Assembly: GCA_030037895.1 (NCBI GenBank)
Contig: JASHPW010000127.1
Location: 1-41,962 of the forward strand
Reading direction: 5' to 3'
DNA length: 41,962 bases
Source of the DNA: Xanthobacteraceae bacterium
GTDB taxonomy: Bacteria; Pseudomonadota; Alphaproteobacteria; Rhizobiales; Xanthobacteraceae
A program made the translations under genes and the position numbers. The notes beneath the pieces are model-generated. The model worked only from the letters and a program-made list of their open reading frames with translations. It had not been told where the DNA came from and made no database searches. Below, piece by piece: positions 33,974 to 41,962 of the stretch; position 1 is the stretch's first letter; every line of letters begins with the position of its first letter.

Positions 33974-35602
33974 TCAGCCAGACTTTTCATCCCGTAAGCT
34001 CAACTTCGTCCCGTTTGTGCGGACGCGGCGGCGAATGACGATGAGCAGCGCGACCGCGACGATGATGGCGGCCGGGACATCGCCGAAGCGGGCATAGATC
34101 GGCGCCGCGATCGGTCGCGGCAGCGGTGAGTCGATCACGCCCTCGCTGCCGAGCGGCAACGAAGTGATGATCCGTCCGAGCGGATCGACCACGGCCGAAA
34201 TGCCGGTGTTGGCCGCGCGCGCGAGCGGCAGGCCCTCTTCGATGGCGCGCACCCGCGCCTGTTGGAAGTGTTGGTAGGGGCCGGTGCTGATGCCGAACCA
34301 GCCGTCATTGGTGACATTGACGATCCAGCCCGGTCGCGCGCCTGCGGGCACGACGTCGCCCGGGAAGATGATCTCATAGCAGATCAGCGGCAGCGCAGGC
34401 GGAGCGCCGGGAACGGCGATGAGCCTGCGGCGGTCGCCGGCGAGGAAGCCGCCGGGCAGTTCGACGAGTTGCTGCAGGCCGAGATTTTCGAAGAAGTGCC
34501 GGAACGGCAAATATTCACCGAACGGTACGAGGTGAACCTTGTCGTAGACCGCAACAATGGAGCCGTCGTGATCGATGACATAGATCGAATTGTAGGCTCC
34601 CGGAGCGGCGGGATTGGCCGGCTCGGCCGGTCGGGCGGCACCGGTGATGAGGACGGTGCCGCCGCGCAGGAGCTTGGTGATTTGGGCGAGCGCATCGGGT
34701 TCGCGCGTGAGGAAGAACGGAAAGGCCGATTCCGGCCAGATCAGATGCGTGGCGTCGCGCACGCCAAGCGATCGCGGCCCCGAGGCGCGGTCGGACAGCG
34801 CGATATAGCGGTTCATCACGTCCTGCTTCGCCGAATAATTGAATTTGGCGTCCTGCTGCAGGTTCGGCTGCATGATGCGCAGATGCACACCCTCGACCAG
34901 GCGCGTCGGCGTGCGCGCCAGCCGGAGCGCGCCGAAGCCGCCGAGCCCAATGAGGACGGCGGCGCCGAGCGCGAGCGGCAGCCATGCCCAGCGGGTTTCG
35001 GCGCGATCGTCGGTGAGGGCGGCCGGGCTTGCTAACACGGCAACCGCGATGAAGGTGAGGCCCCACAGGCCGACGATCGCGGCGCCCTGCGCCAGTGCCA
35101 ACGGACCGGTGAGGGCGTAGCCGAATGCGTTCCAGGGAAAGCCGGTGAGCACGTGGCCGCGCAGCCATTCCGCCGCGGTGAGCGCCACGGCCAACGCCAG
35201 GATGCGCGGTGCCCCTCGGGTCCATAAGATGCGGGCCAGCGCCACGCCAAACGCGGTGAACAGCGCGAGCCCTGCCGGCAGGCCGATCACCGCGATCGGC
35301 AACAACCAGCCGAAGGTCGGCGCATCGACAAGGAAGGCGTAGCCGATCCAATAAAGGCCGGCGAGAAAATAGCCGAAGCCGAACCACCAGCCGGTCGCCG
35401 CCGCCGCGGCGACGCCGCCCCAGCGGCCGGATCCGGAGCCATCGATCAGCCAGACCAGCGTCGGAAAGGTCAGGAACAGGACCGGCCAGATATTGAACGG
35501 CGCCATGGCCAGCGCCGACAGCGCGCCGGCGCCGAAAGCGATGAGCCGCCGCCGCCATCCCCAGGCCAGAACGATCGTGTGGGTCAGGCCCGTCGGCGTC
35601 AC
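33974..35602 (-). CDS. lnt: Apolipoprotein N-acyltransferase
   Basis: A 542-residue inner-membrane enzyme that adds the third acyl chain to lipoproteins. The N-terminal 215 residues contain about six to seven hydrophobic helices (LSALAMAPFNIWPVLFLTFPTLVW, FPWNAFGYALTG motif). The nitrilase-like periplasmic domain carries the triad: Glu in LIWPESAFPFFL, Lys in YDKVHLVPFGEYLPF, Cys in LICYEIIFPG. NVTNDGWFG and QHFQQARVRAIEEGLPLARAANTGIS are also conserved (core RAIEEGLP). A last helix follows near 510. The start is GTG 35602, overlapping the corC stop by four bases (GTGA). Confidence 0.96.
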   Translation of the reverse strand: MTPTGLTHTIVLAWGWRRRLIAFGAGALSALAMAPFNIWPVLFLTFPTLVWLIDGSGSGRWGGVAAAAATGWWFGFGYFLAGLYWIGYAFLVDAPTFGWLLPIAVIGLPAGLALFTAFGVALARILWTRGAPRILALAVALTAAEWLRGHVLTGFPWNAFGYALTGPLALAQGAAIVGLWGLTFIAVAVLASPAALTDDRAETRWAWLPLALGAAVLIGLGGFGALRLARTPTRLVEGVHLRIMQPNLQQDAKFNYSAKQDVMNRYIALSDRASGPRSLGVRDATHLIWPESAFPFFLTREPDALAQITKLLRGGTVLITGAARPAEPANPAAPGAYNSIYVIDHDGSIVAVYDKVHLVPFGEYLPFRHFFENLGLQQLVELPGGFLAGDRRRLIAVPGAPPALPLICYEIIFPGDVVPAGARPGWIVNVTNDGWFGISTGPYQHFQQARVRAIEEGLPLARAANTGISAVVDPLGRIITSLPLGSEGVIDSPLPRPIAAPIYARFGDVPAAIIVAVALLIVIRRRVRTNGTKLSLRDEKSG

Positions 35603-36693
35603 GGCGGGGGCAGTGTGTTCGGGTTTGGCCGGCCGGGTTCCTCGCGCGGCGATGCACGTGGAACGGCGGACCGCAACACCGTCGGCAGCTCGCGTACCGC
35701 GCCGGACCGGCGCTTCTCGTTCCGATAGATTTTGACTCTCTTGACCCGACGCGGATCGGCATCGAGCACCTCGGCCTCGAAGGCGGCCGGTCCGGGGATC
35801 AGCTCGCCACGCACCGGAACGTGGCCCGCGCGCATGACGAGATAGCCGCCGAGCGTGTCGACTTCGCGCGCGGCCTCGCCGACGTCGAATTCGTCGCCGA
35901 TCACGGCGCGCACGTCGTTGAGGCTGGCGCGACCGATGGCCAGGAACGAGCCATCGTTCTGGCGCGTCACCGCCGGCGTCTCGGCCGCGTCGTGTTCGTC
36001 GGCAATATCGCCGACGATCAGCTCGACCAGATCCTCGATGGAGACCACCCCGTCGCTGCCGCCGTATTCGTCGATGACGAGCGCGAGGTGGATGCGCGTG
36101 GCCTGCATCTTGGCGAGCAGATCGAGCGCCGGCATCGAGGGCGGCGCGTAAAGAATTTCGCGCACGATCTTGGCCGCGCTCAACGGCATGGAAAGATCGA
36201 TTTTTGCGAAATCGAGAGCCGCCGGCGGTTGTTCGCGCCCGGTGGCCGACGCGGGCGTCGCGCGCGCGGCCATGAACGCGATCAGATCGCGGATATGCAC
36301 CATGCCGGTCGGATCGTCGAGCGTGTCGTTGTAGACCACGAGCCGCGAATGCCCGGCGCCCTCAAACACCCTGACCAGATCGCCGAGGGTGATATCGCGC
36401 TGCACGGCGACGATGTCGGCGCGCGGCACCATGACGCTCGCGATCCGGCGATCCCGCAGGCTGAGAATATTCTTGAGCATCGCCGCCTCGGCCGGCGAAA
36501 AGCCCGATGCGGGCTCATCGGCGGTGAGGACGAGTTCAAGGTCGGCGCGCGTCGCCGCCGCCTTCCAGCCGAACAGGATGCGCATGACGCGCGTGAGCCA
36601 TCCCTCGCGCGGCGCGCCGGCTTCCGGCAAGACCATGGGAAGGCCGCGATGCTCGGTCTCGCCTGGTTCGCTGTGCTGGGGGGATTGAATCAT
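35599..36693 (-). CDS. corC: CorC/HlyC-type CBS-domain protein (hemolysin family)
   Basis: A 364-residue soluble protein with no membrane domain. Residues about 85-215 form a CBS pair (RRIASVMVPRADIVAVQRDI, HSRLVVYNDTLDDPTGMVHIRDL, THLALVIDEYGGSDGVVSIEDLVELIVGDI-like, core VIDEYGGSDG), and about 240-325 a CorC_HlyC domain (RASLNDVRAVIGDEFD, DTLGGYLVMRAGHVPVRGE). Related proteins take part in Mg2+/Co2+ efflux or resistance, and sit beside lnt and ybeY in most proteobacteria. ATG 36693 is chosen. The basic C-terminal 40 residues overlap the lnt start. Biochemical role is not firmly established. Confidence 0.92.
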   Translation of the reverse strand: MIQSPQHSEPGETEHRGLPMVLPEAGAPREGWLTRVMRILFGWKAAATRADLELVLTADEPASGFSPAEAAMLKNILSLRDRRIASVMVPRADIVAVQRDITLGDLVRVFEGAGHSRLVVYNDTLDDPTGMVHIRDLIAFMAARATPASATGREQPPAALDFAKIDLSMPLSAAKIVREILYAPPSMPALDLLAKMQATRIHLALVIDEYGGSDGVVSIEDLVELIVGDIADEHDAAETPAVTRQNDGSFLAIGRASLNDVRAVIGDEFDVGEAAREVDTLGGYLVMRAGHVPVRGELIPGPAAFEAEVLDADPRRVKRVKIYRNEKRRSGAVRELPTVLRSAVPRASPREEPGRPNPNTLPPP

Positions 36694-36738
36694 GGCTTCG
36701 ATATCGGGCGCCGGCCGTCGGGCCGCGGCCGGCAGATG

Positions 36739-37284
36739 TCAGGCCACGGCCGAACGCCGATAGGGATCGGGGATTGCAAGCCGTCGCATGACGTCGCGTT
36801 CGAGCCGTTCCATCGCCTCGGCGTCCTCGTTGCGCACGTGATCGTAGCCCAAAAGATGGAGGAAACCGTGCACGGCAAGATGGGCGACATGATGGGTGAA
36901 CGACTTGCCTTCCGCGCCGGCTTCTCCGGCGATGGTTTCATAGGCCAGCACGATGTCGCCGATGAGCGGCTCACCGCTGATGCGCCTGGCCGGGAACGCC
37001 AGCACGTTCGTGGCGGCGTCGACGCCGCGCCAGACGCGGTTGAGCTGGCGGATTGCCGAATCATCGGCCAACACGATAGCAAGCTCCGCCTCCGGTGTTG
37101 ACAGCATGGCGGCGGCCTCCGCGACCGCCTGCCGCGCAAACGCTCCGGCGGCGCTCTCCTTCCAGAGGTCGGATTTGACGAGCACATCGATCGTGAGTGC
37201 CGCGCGCGCGGCTCCCGCCACCCGCGACACGCCCGCCACATCCGCCGTCCGGGGCGGCCGCGCCTTGTGTCCCCCCGGCGTCAT
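36739..37284 (-). CDS. ybeY: Endoribonuclease YbeY (rRNA maturation)
   Basis: A 181-residue metal-dependent RNase for 16S rRNA 3'-end maturation and 70S quality control. The zinc motif HLAVHGFLHLLGYDH (H-X3-H-X5-H: HGFLHLLGYDH) is near 136-150. The ATNVLAFPARR motif near 90 and IGDIVLAYETI are family hallmarks. The first 30 residues are a variable, Ala/Arg-rich leader. The ATG overlaps the phoH stop by four bases (ATGA), as in most relatives; phoH and ybeY act together. corC starts 45 bases downstream. Confidence 0.95.
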   Translation of the reverse strand: MTPGGHKARPPRTADVAGVSRVAGAARAALTIDVLVKSDLWKESAAGAFARQAVAEAAAMLSTPEAELAIVLADDSAIRQLNRVWRGVDAATNVLAFPARRISGEPLIGDIVLAYETIAGEAGAEGKSFTHHVAHLAVHGFLHLLGYDHVRNEDAEAMERLERDVMRRLAIPDPYRRSAVA

Positions 37285-38309
37285 TCCGGGCGCTCGCGCC
37301 TTGCCGCCGCGGCCCGATCGTAGGCCTCGACGATGCGCGCCACGAGCTCGTGGCGGATCACGTCGGCGGCCGTGAACATGACGTGGGCGATGCCCTCGAT
37401 GCCGTCGAGGAGCCGCACCGCCTGGACAAGGCCGGAGGTCTGGCCCGGCGGCAAATCCACTTGACTCGGATCGCCGGTCACCACCATCCGGCTGTTCTCG
37501 CCGAGCCGGGTGAGCATCATCTTCATCTGCATCGTGGTCGTGTTCTGCGCCTCGTCGAGGATGACGGCGGCGTTTGCCAGCGTGCGCCCGCGCATGAAAG
37601 CGAGAGGCGCGATCTCGATTTCGCCGGTCTGCAGCGCCCGCTCGACGATACGCGCGTCCATCAGGTCAAAGAGCGCGTCGAAGATCGGCCGCAGATAGGG
37701 ATCGACCTTCTCGCGCACGTCGCCCGGCAGGAAGCCGAGCCGCTCGCCCGCTTCGACCGCGGGCCGCGACAGGATGATGCGGTCGACCTCCTTGCGCTCG
37801 AACAATTGCAGGGCATGGGCGACCGCGAGCCAGGTCTTGCCGGTCCCGGCAGGGCCGGTCGAGAACACCAGCGGATGGCGCTTGAGCGCGCGCACATAGG
37901 CGTCCTGCGCCGGCGTGCGGGCGCGCACGCGGCGCTTGCGCAGATCGATCTCCTCAAAACTTTCCCGTGCCGAAGCGGGATCGAAATCGAACAGCGACCC
38001 TTGCGCCAGAGCGAGCCGAATGGTGCCGTCGACGTCGCCCTGCACCAGCTCGTCGCCGCGCTTGAGCCGCGCATAAAGGCCCTCGAGCACGCGACGCGCC
38101 TGTTCGCGGGCCGCGCGCGAGCCTTCGAGCGTGACCTGGTTGCCACGCGACGTCGCGGCGACGCCGAGGCGGCGCTCGATCAAGGCGAGATTCTGTCCGT
38201 ATTGCCCGAACAGCGCGGAGGCGAGGCGGTTGTCGTCGAAGGTGAGAACGGTCGGCGCCGCACTGTCCGGCGCGACGACGAGAGATTCCTCTATTTCAGG
38301 TGTTCGCAT
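37281..38309 (-). CDS. phoH: PhoH-family ATPase (YbeZ)
   Basis: A 342-residue P-loop NTPase. An N-terminal KH-like segment (LFGQYGQNLALIERRLGVAATSRGNQVTLEG, core GQYGQNLALIE) is followed by PhoH motifs: Walker A VFSTGPAGTGKTWLAVAHAL near 145, RPAVEAGERLGFLPGD, AFMRGRTLANAAVILDEAQNT (Walker B ILDEAQN), and MVVTGDPSQVDLP. Partner of YbeY, probably an RNA helicase-like activity in rRNA handling. It begins one base after the miaB stop (TGA then ATG with no gap) and overlaps ybeY by four bases. Length is normal. Confidence 0.95.
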   Translation of the reverse strand: MRTPEIEESLVVAPDSAAPTVLTFDDNRLASALFGQYGQNLALIERRLGVAATSRGNQVTLEGSRAAREQARRVLEGLYARLKRGDELVQGDVDGTIRLALAQGSLFDFDPASARESFEEIDLRKRRVRARTPAQDAYVRALKRHPLVFSTGPAGTGKTWLAVAHALQLFERKEVDRIILSRPAVEAGERLGFLPGDVREKVDPYLRPIFDALFDLMDARIVERALQTGEIEIAPLAFMRGRTLANAAVILDEAQNTTTMQMKMMLTRLGENSRMVVTGDPSQVDLPPGQTSGLVQAVRLLDGIEGIAHVMFTAADVIRHELVARIVEAYDRAAAARRERPE

Positions 38310-39698
38310 TCAGGCTCCTGCGCCGACCAGGGCCGGCTTTTGCGCGGGCGCGTCCGCGAGCGCGCCGAACAAACTGTTGCTGGCGACTTCGGTCACGGTG
38401 ACGGCGGCAATTTCGCCGATCAGCGCCGCCGGCGCTTCGACCTGCACCGGCTGCAAATAAGGCGAGCGGCCGACGAGCTGCCCCGCGTGCCGGCCCGGCC
38501 GCTCGAACAGCACCGGGAAGGTACGGCCGAGACAGCGGCGGTTGAACGTCGCCTGGCAGCGGTCGATCGCCTCCTGCAGACGACGCAGGCGATCCGCTTT
38601 CGTCGCTTCGTCTACCTGCTCGCTCATGTCGGCGCCGGGAGTGCCGGGCCGCGCCGAGTATTTGAACGAAAACGCGCCGGAATAGCCGATCACGCCGACC
38701 AGATCGAGCGTGGCGGCGAAGTCGCTCTCCGTCTCGCCGGGGAAGCCGACGATGAAATCGGAGGTGAGCGCAATATCGGGCCGCGCTTGGCGCAGCCGCC
38801 GCACGACATCGAGGTAATCCGCGCGGGTGTGGCGGCGGTTCATGGCAGCAAGCACGTGGTCGGAGCCCGACTGCACCGGCAGATGCAGTTGCGGCATGAG
38901 CCGCGGCACCTCGCGATGCGCAGCAATCAAATCATCGTCCATGTCGCGCGGATGGCTGGTCGTGTAGCGTAGTCGTTCGATCCCGGGCACCGTGGCGAGG
39001 CGGCCGAGTAGCCGCGCCAAGGACCAGGGCCGCCGGTCCGGCCCCTCGCCGTGATAGGCATTGACGTTCTGTCCGATGAGGGTGACTTCGCGCACGCCGG
39101 CGTCCGCGAGCCGCTCGACTTCGGCGAGGACTTTGCCGACCGGCCGCGAGGATTCCGACCCGCGCGTATAAGGCACGACGCAAAACGTACAGAACTTGTC
39201 GCAGCCCTCCTGTACGGTGACGAAAGCGCTGACGCCGCGCGCCCGCGTGGCCGCGCGGCTCGGCGCCGCCAGATGATCGAACTTGTCGTCGACCGGAAAG
39301 TCGGTGTCCACCACCTTGCCGCCGCGCTCGGCGCAGGCGACGAGGTCGGGCAGGCGATGGTAGTTCTGCGATCCGACCACGACGTCGACCACCGGCGCGC
39401 GGCGGATGATCTCCTCGCCTTCGGCCTGCGCGACGCATCCGGCGACCGCGATGAGGAGCCGCCGGCCGTCGGCCGCCGCTGCCTCCTTCAGGCGGCGCAC
39501 GCGGCCAAGCTCGGAATAAATTTTCTCCGCCGCCTTCTCACGGATGTGGCAGGTATTGAGGATGACGAGATCGGCATCGTCGGCGGTTGCGGTCTCGACA
39601 TAGCCGGCGGGCGCCAACGTGTCCGCCATACGCTGCGAGTCGTAGACGTTCATCTGGCAGCCGAAGGATTTTACGAAGAGCTTGCGAGAACCTTTCAT
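38310..39698 (-). CDS. miaB: tRNA-2-methylthio-N6-dimethylallyladenosine synthase MiaB
   Basis: A 462-residue radical-SAM methylthiotransferase acting on i6A37 of tRNA. The UPF0004 domain has [34 protein letters not shown] and [11 protein letters not shown], giving three cluster Cys. The radical-SAM motif [15 protein letters not shown] is near 160 and followed by [34 protein letters not shown] (core [11 protein letters not shown]) and [10 protein letters not shown]. The C-terminal TRAM domain runs from about 385. ATG 39698 is chosen. It is the first gene of the miaB-phoH-ybeY-corC-lnt series; 81 bases separate it from the upstream rimI stop. Confidence 0.97.
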   Translation of the reverse strand: MKGSRKLFVKSFGCQMNVYDSQRMADTLAPAGYVETATADDADLVILNTCHIREKAAEKIYSELGRVRRLKEAAAADGRRLLIAVAGCVAQAEGEEIIRRAPVVDVVVGSQNYHRLPDLVACAERGGKVVDTDFPVDDKFDHLAAPSRAATRARGVSAFVTVQEGCDKFCTFCVVPYTRGSESSRPVGKVLAEVERLADAGVREVTLIGQNVNAYHGEGPDRRPWSLARLLGRLATVPGIERLRYTTSHPRDMDDDLIAAHREVPRLMPQLHLPVQSGSDHVLAAMNRRHTRADYLDVVRRLRQARPDIALTSDFIVGFPGETESDFAATLDLVGVIGYSGAFSFKYSARPGTPGADMSEQVDEATKADRLRRLQEAIDRCQATFNRRCLGRTFPVLFERPGRHAGQLVGRSPYLQPVQVEAPAALIGEIAAVTVTEVASNSLFGALADAPAQKPALVGAGA

Positions 39699-39779
39699 CC
39701 GTTTTCGAATCTGAACCTTCTCAGCGCGCCGCGAAGTCGAAGCATGAACTCTGGATCATACCGCGTTTGCGCCGGCGCG

Positions 39780-40253
39780 TCAGCCAAGCTCGCGGCGCAG
39801 CGTGAGGGCGGTGGCGCCGCCCGCGTAATAACCTTGACGCCGGCCGACCTCGTGAAATCCGGTCCGTTGGTAGAGCCGGCGGGCGGGCGCATTCGGCTCG
39901 CCGACTTCGAGGAAGACGGCGCGCGTGCCGAGGCCGGCCAGGCGGCGCAGATGCAGGTCGAGCAGCGGGCGCGAAAAGCCGCGTCCACGCCAAGCCGGCG
40001 CGATCGCGATCGACAGGATTTCCGCTTCGTCGGCGGCCATGCGCGAGAGGACGAAGCCGATCATCGTCTGCCCGACGGTCGCCCGGTGGGCGACGACGGC
40101 GCGGTCGATGAGCAGCCGATGGATCTCATCCTCGTCCCAGCCGCGCTGGAACGAGGCGGCGTGCACGGTCGCGATCCTGGCGGCGTCGCGCTGCCGCGCT
40201 TCGGAGAAGGTCGGCTCGGACCGGGCGAGGAGGCGCGTGACGAAGTTCATCAT
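39780..40253 (-). CDS. rimI: Ribosomal protein S18-alanine N-acetyltransferase RimI (GNAT)
   Basis: A 157-residue GNAT acetyltransferase. The acetyl-CoA loop is RGRGFSRPLLDLHLRRLAGLG near 87-108 and the family motif FLEVGEPNAPARRLYQRTGFHEVGRRQGYY near 113-142 (core ARRLYQRTGF). RimI acetylates the N-terminus of S18. Two ATGs in a row (40253, 40250); the first overlaps the tsaB stop by four bases, so RimI is translated with its usual neighbour. The N-terminus has extra residues MNFVTRLLARSEP. Exact substrate in this group is not certain. Confidence 0.9.
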   Translation of the reverse strand: MMNFVTRLLARSEPTFSEARQRDAARIATVHAASFQRGWDEDEIHRLLIDRAVVAHRATVGQTMIGFVLSRMAADEAEILSIAIAPAWRGRGFSRPLLDLHLRRLAGLGTRAVFLEVGEPNAPARRLYQRTGFHEVGRRQGYYAGGATALTLRRELG

Positions 40254-40933
40254 CGGCGCGGGAGCTGAGCCGCGTTTTGCGGCTGCGCGTTGGGCGCGCG
40301 CAGATATTGCGGGCTCGGCGGCGACTGTCCGTCTGCCGTCTCGGCGCCGAGGCGCGCGACCCAGGCGATATCGGGCGCCGCGCGCGCCTCGACAAAGGCG
40401 GGCGCCGCGCCGGCTTGCCGGAGCGCGGCGGCGACCGATTGCGCCGCCGAACCGACGATGCCGGCCGGTGCGTCGCAGGCCGCCTGCACCGCTTCGTGCA
40501 GCGCCGCCAATCGCGGCGGCGTGTGCGGGCGCCCGCCGGGATCGAAAACCTGCAGGTAGACGTGCTCATGCCGCGCGTCGATGGCGGCGACCACGGGAAG
40601 CTTGTGGCTGGCGCTCATATGGGGCGCCGCGTAGGCAGCGAGCGTCGATAAGCCGACGGCCGGCTTTTCCGCCGCGAGCGCGATGCCGCGCGCCGCCGCG
40701 ATGCCGACCCGCAAGCCGGTGAAGCTGCCGGGTCCGGTCGTGACCACCACCCGGTCGAGATCGGCAAAATCCATGCCCGCATGCTCCATCACGCGGGCGA
40801 GGAGCGGCATCAGGGCTTCGGCATGACCGCGCCCCATCGGCAGGCTTTCGCTGGCGACGATGCCGCCATGCCCGGTGTCGAGCACGGCGGCCGAACACGC
40901 CGCCAGCGCCGTGTCGATGGCGAGCAGGCGCAT
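40250..40933 (-). CDS. tsaB: tRNA t6A synthesis protein TsaB (YeaZ)
   Basis: A 227-residue ASKHA-fold protein, partner of TsaD in forming threonylcarbamoyl-adenosine 37 of tRNA. It begins MRLLAIDTALAACSAAVLD, then HAEALMPLLARVMEHAG and the hallmark VVTTGPGSFTGLRVGIAAARGIA near 65-87. The second half (VVAAIDARHEHVYLQVFD) is as expected, and the C-terminus is a short Pro/Gln-rich tail. Like other TsaB proteins it is a catalytically dead paralogue of TsaD and serves as a structural partner. It overlaps rimI by four bases. Confidence 0.94.
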   Translation of the reverse strand: MRLLAIDTALAACSAAVLDTGHGGIVASESLPMGRGHAEALMPLLARVMEHAGMDFADLDRVVVTTGPGSFTGLRVGIAAARGIALAAEKPAVGLSTLAAYAAPHMSASHKLPVVAAIDARHEHVYLQVFDPGGRPHTPPRLAALHEAVQAACDAPAGIVGSAAQSVAAALRQAGAAPAFVEARAAPDIAWVARLGAETADGQSPPSPQYLRAPNAQPQNAAQLPRR

Positions 40934-40964
40934 CGCCCGTCATGCCGCCGATGGCGGCCGCAAA

Positions 40965-41522
40965 TCACACCGGCCGGACTTCGGTGACATCGGGGATGAA
41001 ATGGCGCAGCAGATTCTGGATGCCGTGCCGCAGCGTCGCCGTCGATGAGGGGCAGCCGGAGCACGCGCCCTTCATGTTGAGGTAAACGACGCCGTCCTTG
41101 AAGCCGCGGAAGGTGATGTCGCCGCCGTCATTGGCGACCGCAGGCCTCACCCGCGTTTCGATCAAATCCTTGATGGTGGCAACCGTCTCGGCGTCGGCCG
41201 CGTCGTAAAACTCCTCGCCGTTGTTTTGCTCGGCCGCGCCGCTGTTGAGCAGCGGTTCGCCGGACATGAAGTGTTCCATGATGGCGCCGAGAATCATCGG
41301 CTTGAGCTGCTGCCATTCGCCGGCATTCTTGGTCACGGTGATGAAATCGGAGCCAAAGAACACGCCGCTGACGCCTGAAATGCCGAACAGCCGCTCGGCA
41401 AGCGGCGACTGCGCCGCCTCGCCAGGCTCGCGCAAGTCGAGCGTGGCGTTTTCCAATACCTGCCGGCCGGGCAGGAATTTCAGGGTTGCCGGATTCGGCG
41501 TCGCTTCGGTCTGGATGAACAT
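40965..41522 (-). CDS. nfuA: Nfu-type iron-sulfur scaffold/carrier protein
   Basis: A 185-residue protein with an N-terminal Nfu_N domain (MFIQTEATPNPATLKFLPG, then GVSGVFFGSDFITVTKNAGEWQQLKP, core FFGSDFITVTK) and a C-terminal NifU domain (LIETRVRPAVANDGGDITFRGF near 110, CSGCPSSTATLRHGIQNLL near 150). The CXXC pair in CSGCPSS binds a [4Fe-4S] cluster delivered to target proteins. ATG 41522 starts the conserved MFIQTEATPNP; an open frame upstream to 41618 is not conserved. Its neighbours include radical-SAM MiaB in the same direction, a likely client, though not adjacent. Confidence 0.95.
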   Translation of the reverse strand: MFIQTEATPNPATLKFLPGRQVLENATLDLREPGEAAQSPLAERLFGISGVSGVFFGSDFITVTKNAGEWQQLKPMILGAIMEHFMSGEPLLNSGAAEQNNGEEFYDAADAETVATIKDLIETRVRPAVANDGGDITFRGFKDGVVYLNMKGACSGCPSSTATLRHGIQNLLRHFIPDVTEVRPV

Positions 41523-41626
41523 GTCTCGTTCTCCGAAAACAGCGCGGGGAGATCGTCCAAATTTGCTATCGCCCGCTGATCTCGAAGGATAAATGGCGCT
41601 TTTGCGCCCAAGGTGCAAGTCGCCGC

Positions 41627-41962
41627 TTACTCCAACGCCCGGGCGACCGGACGGGCCGGCGCACCGTCGCAGCCCGCAATGTTAATTGCCAGGAACATGA
41701 TCTCGATCCGCTTGCCGGCGAGCGCGGTCAGATTGGTCACGTGCTCGGCGATCAGCACGCCGTTGCTCAATAGCGTGTTGTGGACCGGGAAATCGTAATC
41801 CTTGCTGCGGTAGTGAGCAGCCTGGTCGGGGCTGCTGCTGTCAACGCCGACGAACTTGGCGCCCTGCGCCACCAGCCAGTCGCAAGCTTCGCCGGTGAGG
41901 AAAGGGTGCTCCTCGTAGCGCTCGGTGTTCATATGCCGCCACCACCCGGTATCGATCAGCAC
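41627..41962 (-). CDS. Cyclase-family protein (kynurenine formamidase-like), C-terminal part
   Basis: The last 111 visible codons; the gene continues beyond the right edge, so the Met near the edge is probably internal. VLIDTGWWRHM (first residue uncertain), HPFLTGEACDWLVAQGAKFVGVDSSSPDQ and VHNTLLSNGVLIAEHVTNL match the C-terminal half of metal-dependent cyclase/formamidase proteins, with the DS-X-D pair and late Glu (IAEHVTNL) of the family. The end FLAINIAGCDGAPARPVARA is typical. The N-terminal metal-binding HXGTH motif lies outside. Substrate cannot be told; related enzymes hydrolyse formylkynurenine or cyclic amides. nfuA begins 105 bases downstream. Confidence 0.85.
   Translation of the reverse strand: MLIDTGWWRHMNTERYEEHPFLTGEACDWLVAQGAKFVGVDSSSPDQAAHYRSKDYDFPVHNTLLSNGVLIAEHVTNLTALAGKRIEIMFLAINIAGCDGAPARPVARALE

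Overview
The window is GC-rich chromosomal DNA of an alphaproteobacterium, most likely order Hyphomicrobiales (Rhizobiales) in the Bradyrhizobium/Xanthobacteraceae neighbourhood. This is judged from protein signatures, from gene order (mnmE-mnmG-rsmG-parA-parB; rimP-nusA-ylxR-infB-rbfA-truB-rpsO-pnp; miaB-phoH-ybeY-corC-lnt-XRE-metK) and from short palindromic repeats typical of that group. No database was searched. Most of it is housekeeping. There is no prophage, CRISPR array, rRNA or recognisable tRNA, and no gap without a gene exceeds about 255 bases.

Layout. 1-930: start of a DUF255 thioredoxin-fold protein (cut by the left edge) and a vapBC toxin-antitoxin pair. 1046-7056: tRNA/rRNA modification genes mnmE, mnmG and rsmG, then the partition genes parA and parB. 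This block carries two perfect 16-bp parS sites, a perfect CtrA-type box before parA, a weaker CtrA-like box beside the first parS, and an AT-rich patch with a DnaA-box sequence in mnmE, so it looks like the origin-proximal centromere region. 7114-7673: a dinJ-yafQ type toxin-antitoxin pair with a 17-bp palindromic operator. 7679-10114: a little-known trio of small beta-propeller, tandem winged-helix regulator and SRPBCC protein. 10182-13018: ispG, an EamA exporter and a Zur-type Fur-family regulator. 13230-15857: 3-hydroxybutyrate dehydrogenase, patatin-like lipase and macro-domain protein. 15983-19186: a MarR-EmrA-EmrB efflux operon with a candidate operator.

19249-29213 (minus strand) is the classic transcription/translation operon rimP-nusA-ylxR-infB-rbfA-truB-rpsO-pnp, preceded by a promoter and an attenuator-like terminator and containing several intercistronic hairpins. 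truB has a REP-like palindrome translated inside its N-terminal extension. 29465-31664 holds a DUF2336 protein, trmB and a small glycine-zipper protein. 31837-39698 (minus strand) is metK, an XRE regulator with an inverted repeat over its own promoter, lnt, corC, ybeY, phoH and miaB, several joined by 4-base overlaps. 39780-41962 holds rimI, tsaB, an Nfu-type Fe-S scaffold and the C-terminal part of a cyclase-family protein cut by the right edge.

The most distinctive observation is at 31546-31653. A roughly 100-bp MITE-like element with terminal inverted repeats and TA at both ends sits in frame inside the signal peptide of the glycine-zipper protein. Removing it with one TA copy (102 bases, 34 codons) restores an uninterrupted signal peptide. 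The second most interesting theme is the clustering of parS, CtrA-type and DnaA-type sites around mnmE-parA. I found no clearly new multi-gene system; the propeller/regulator/SRPBCC trio is the best candidate for undescribed biology.
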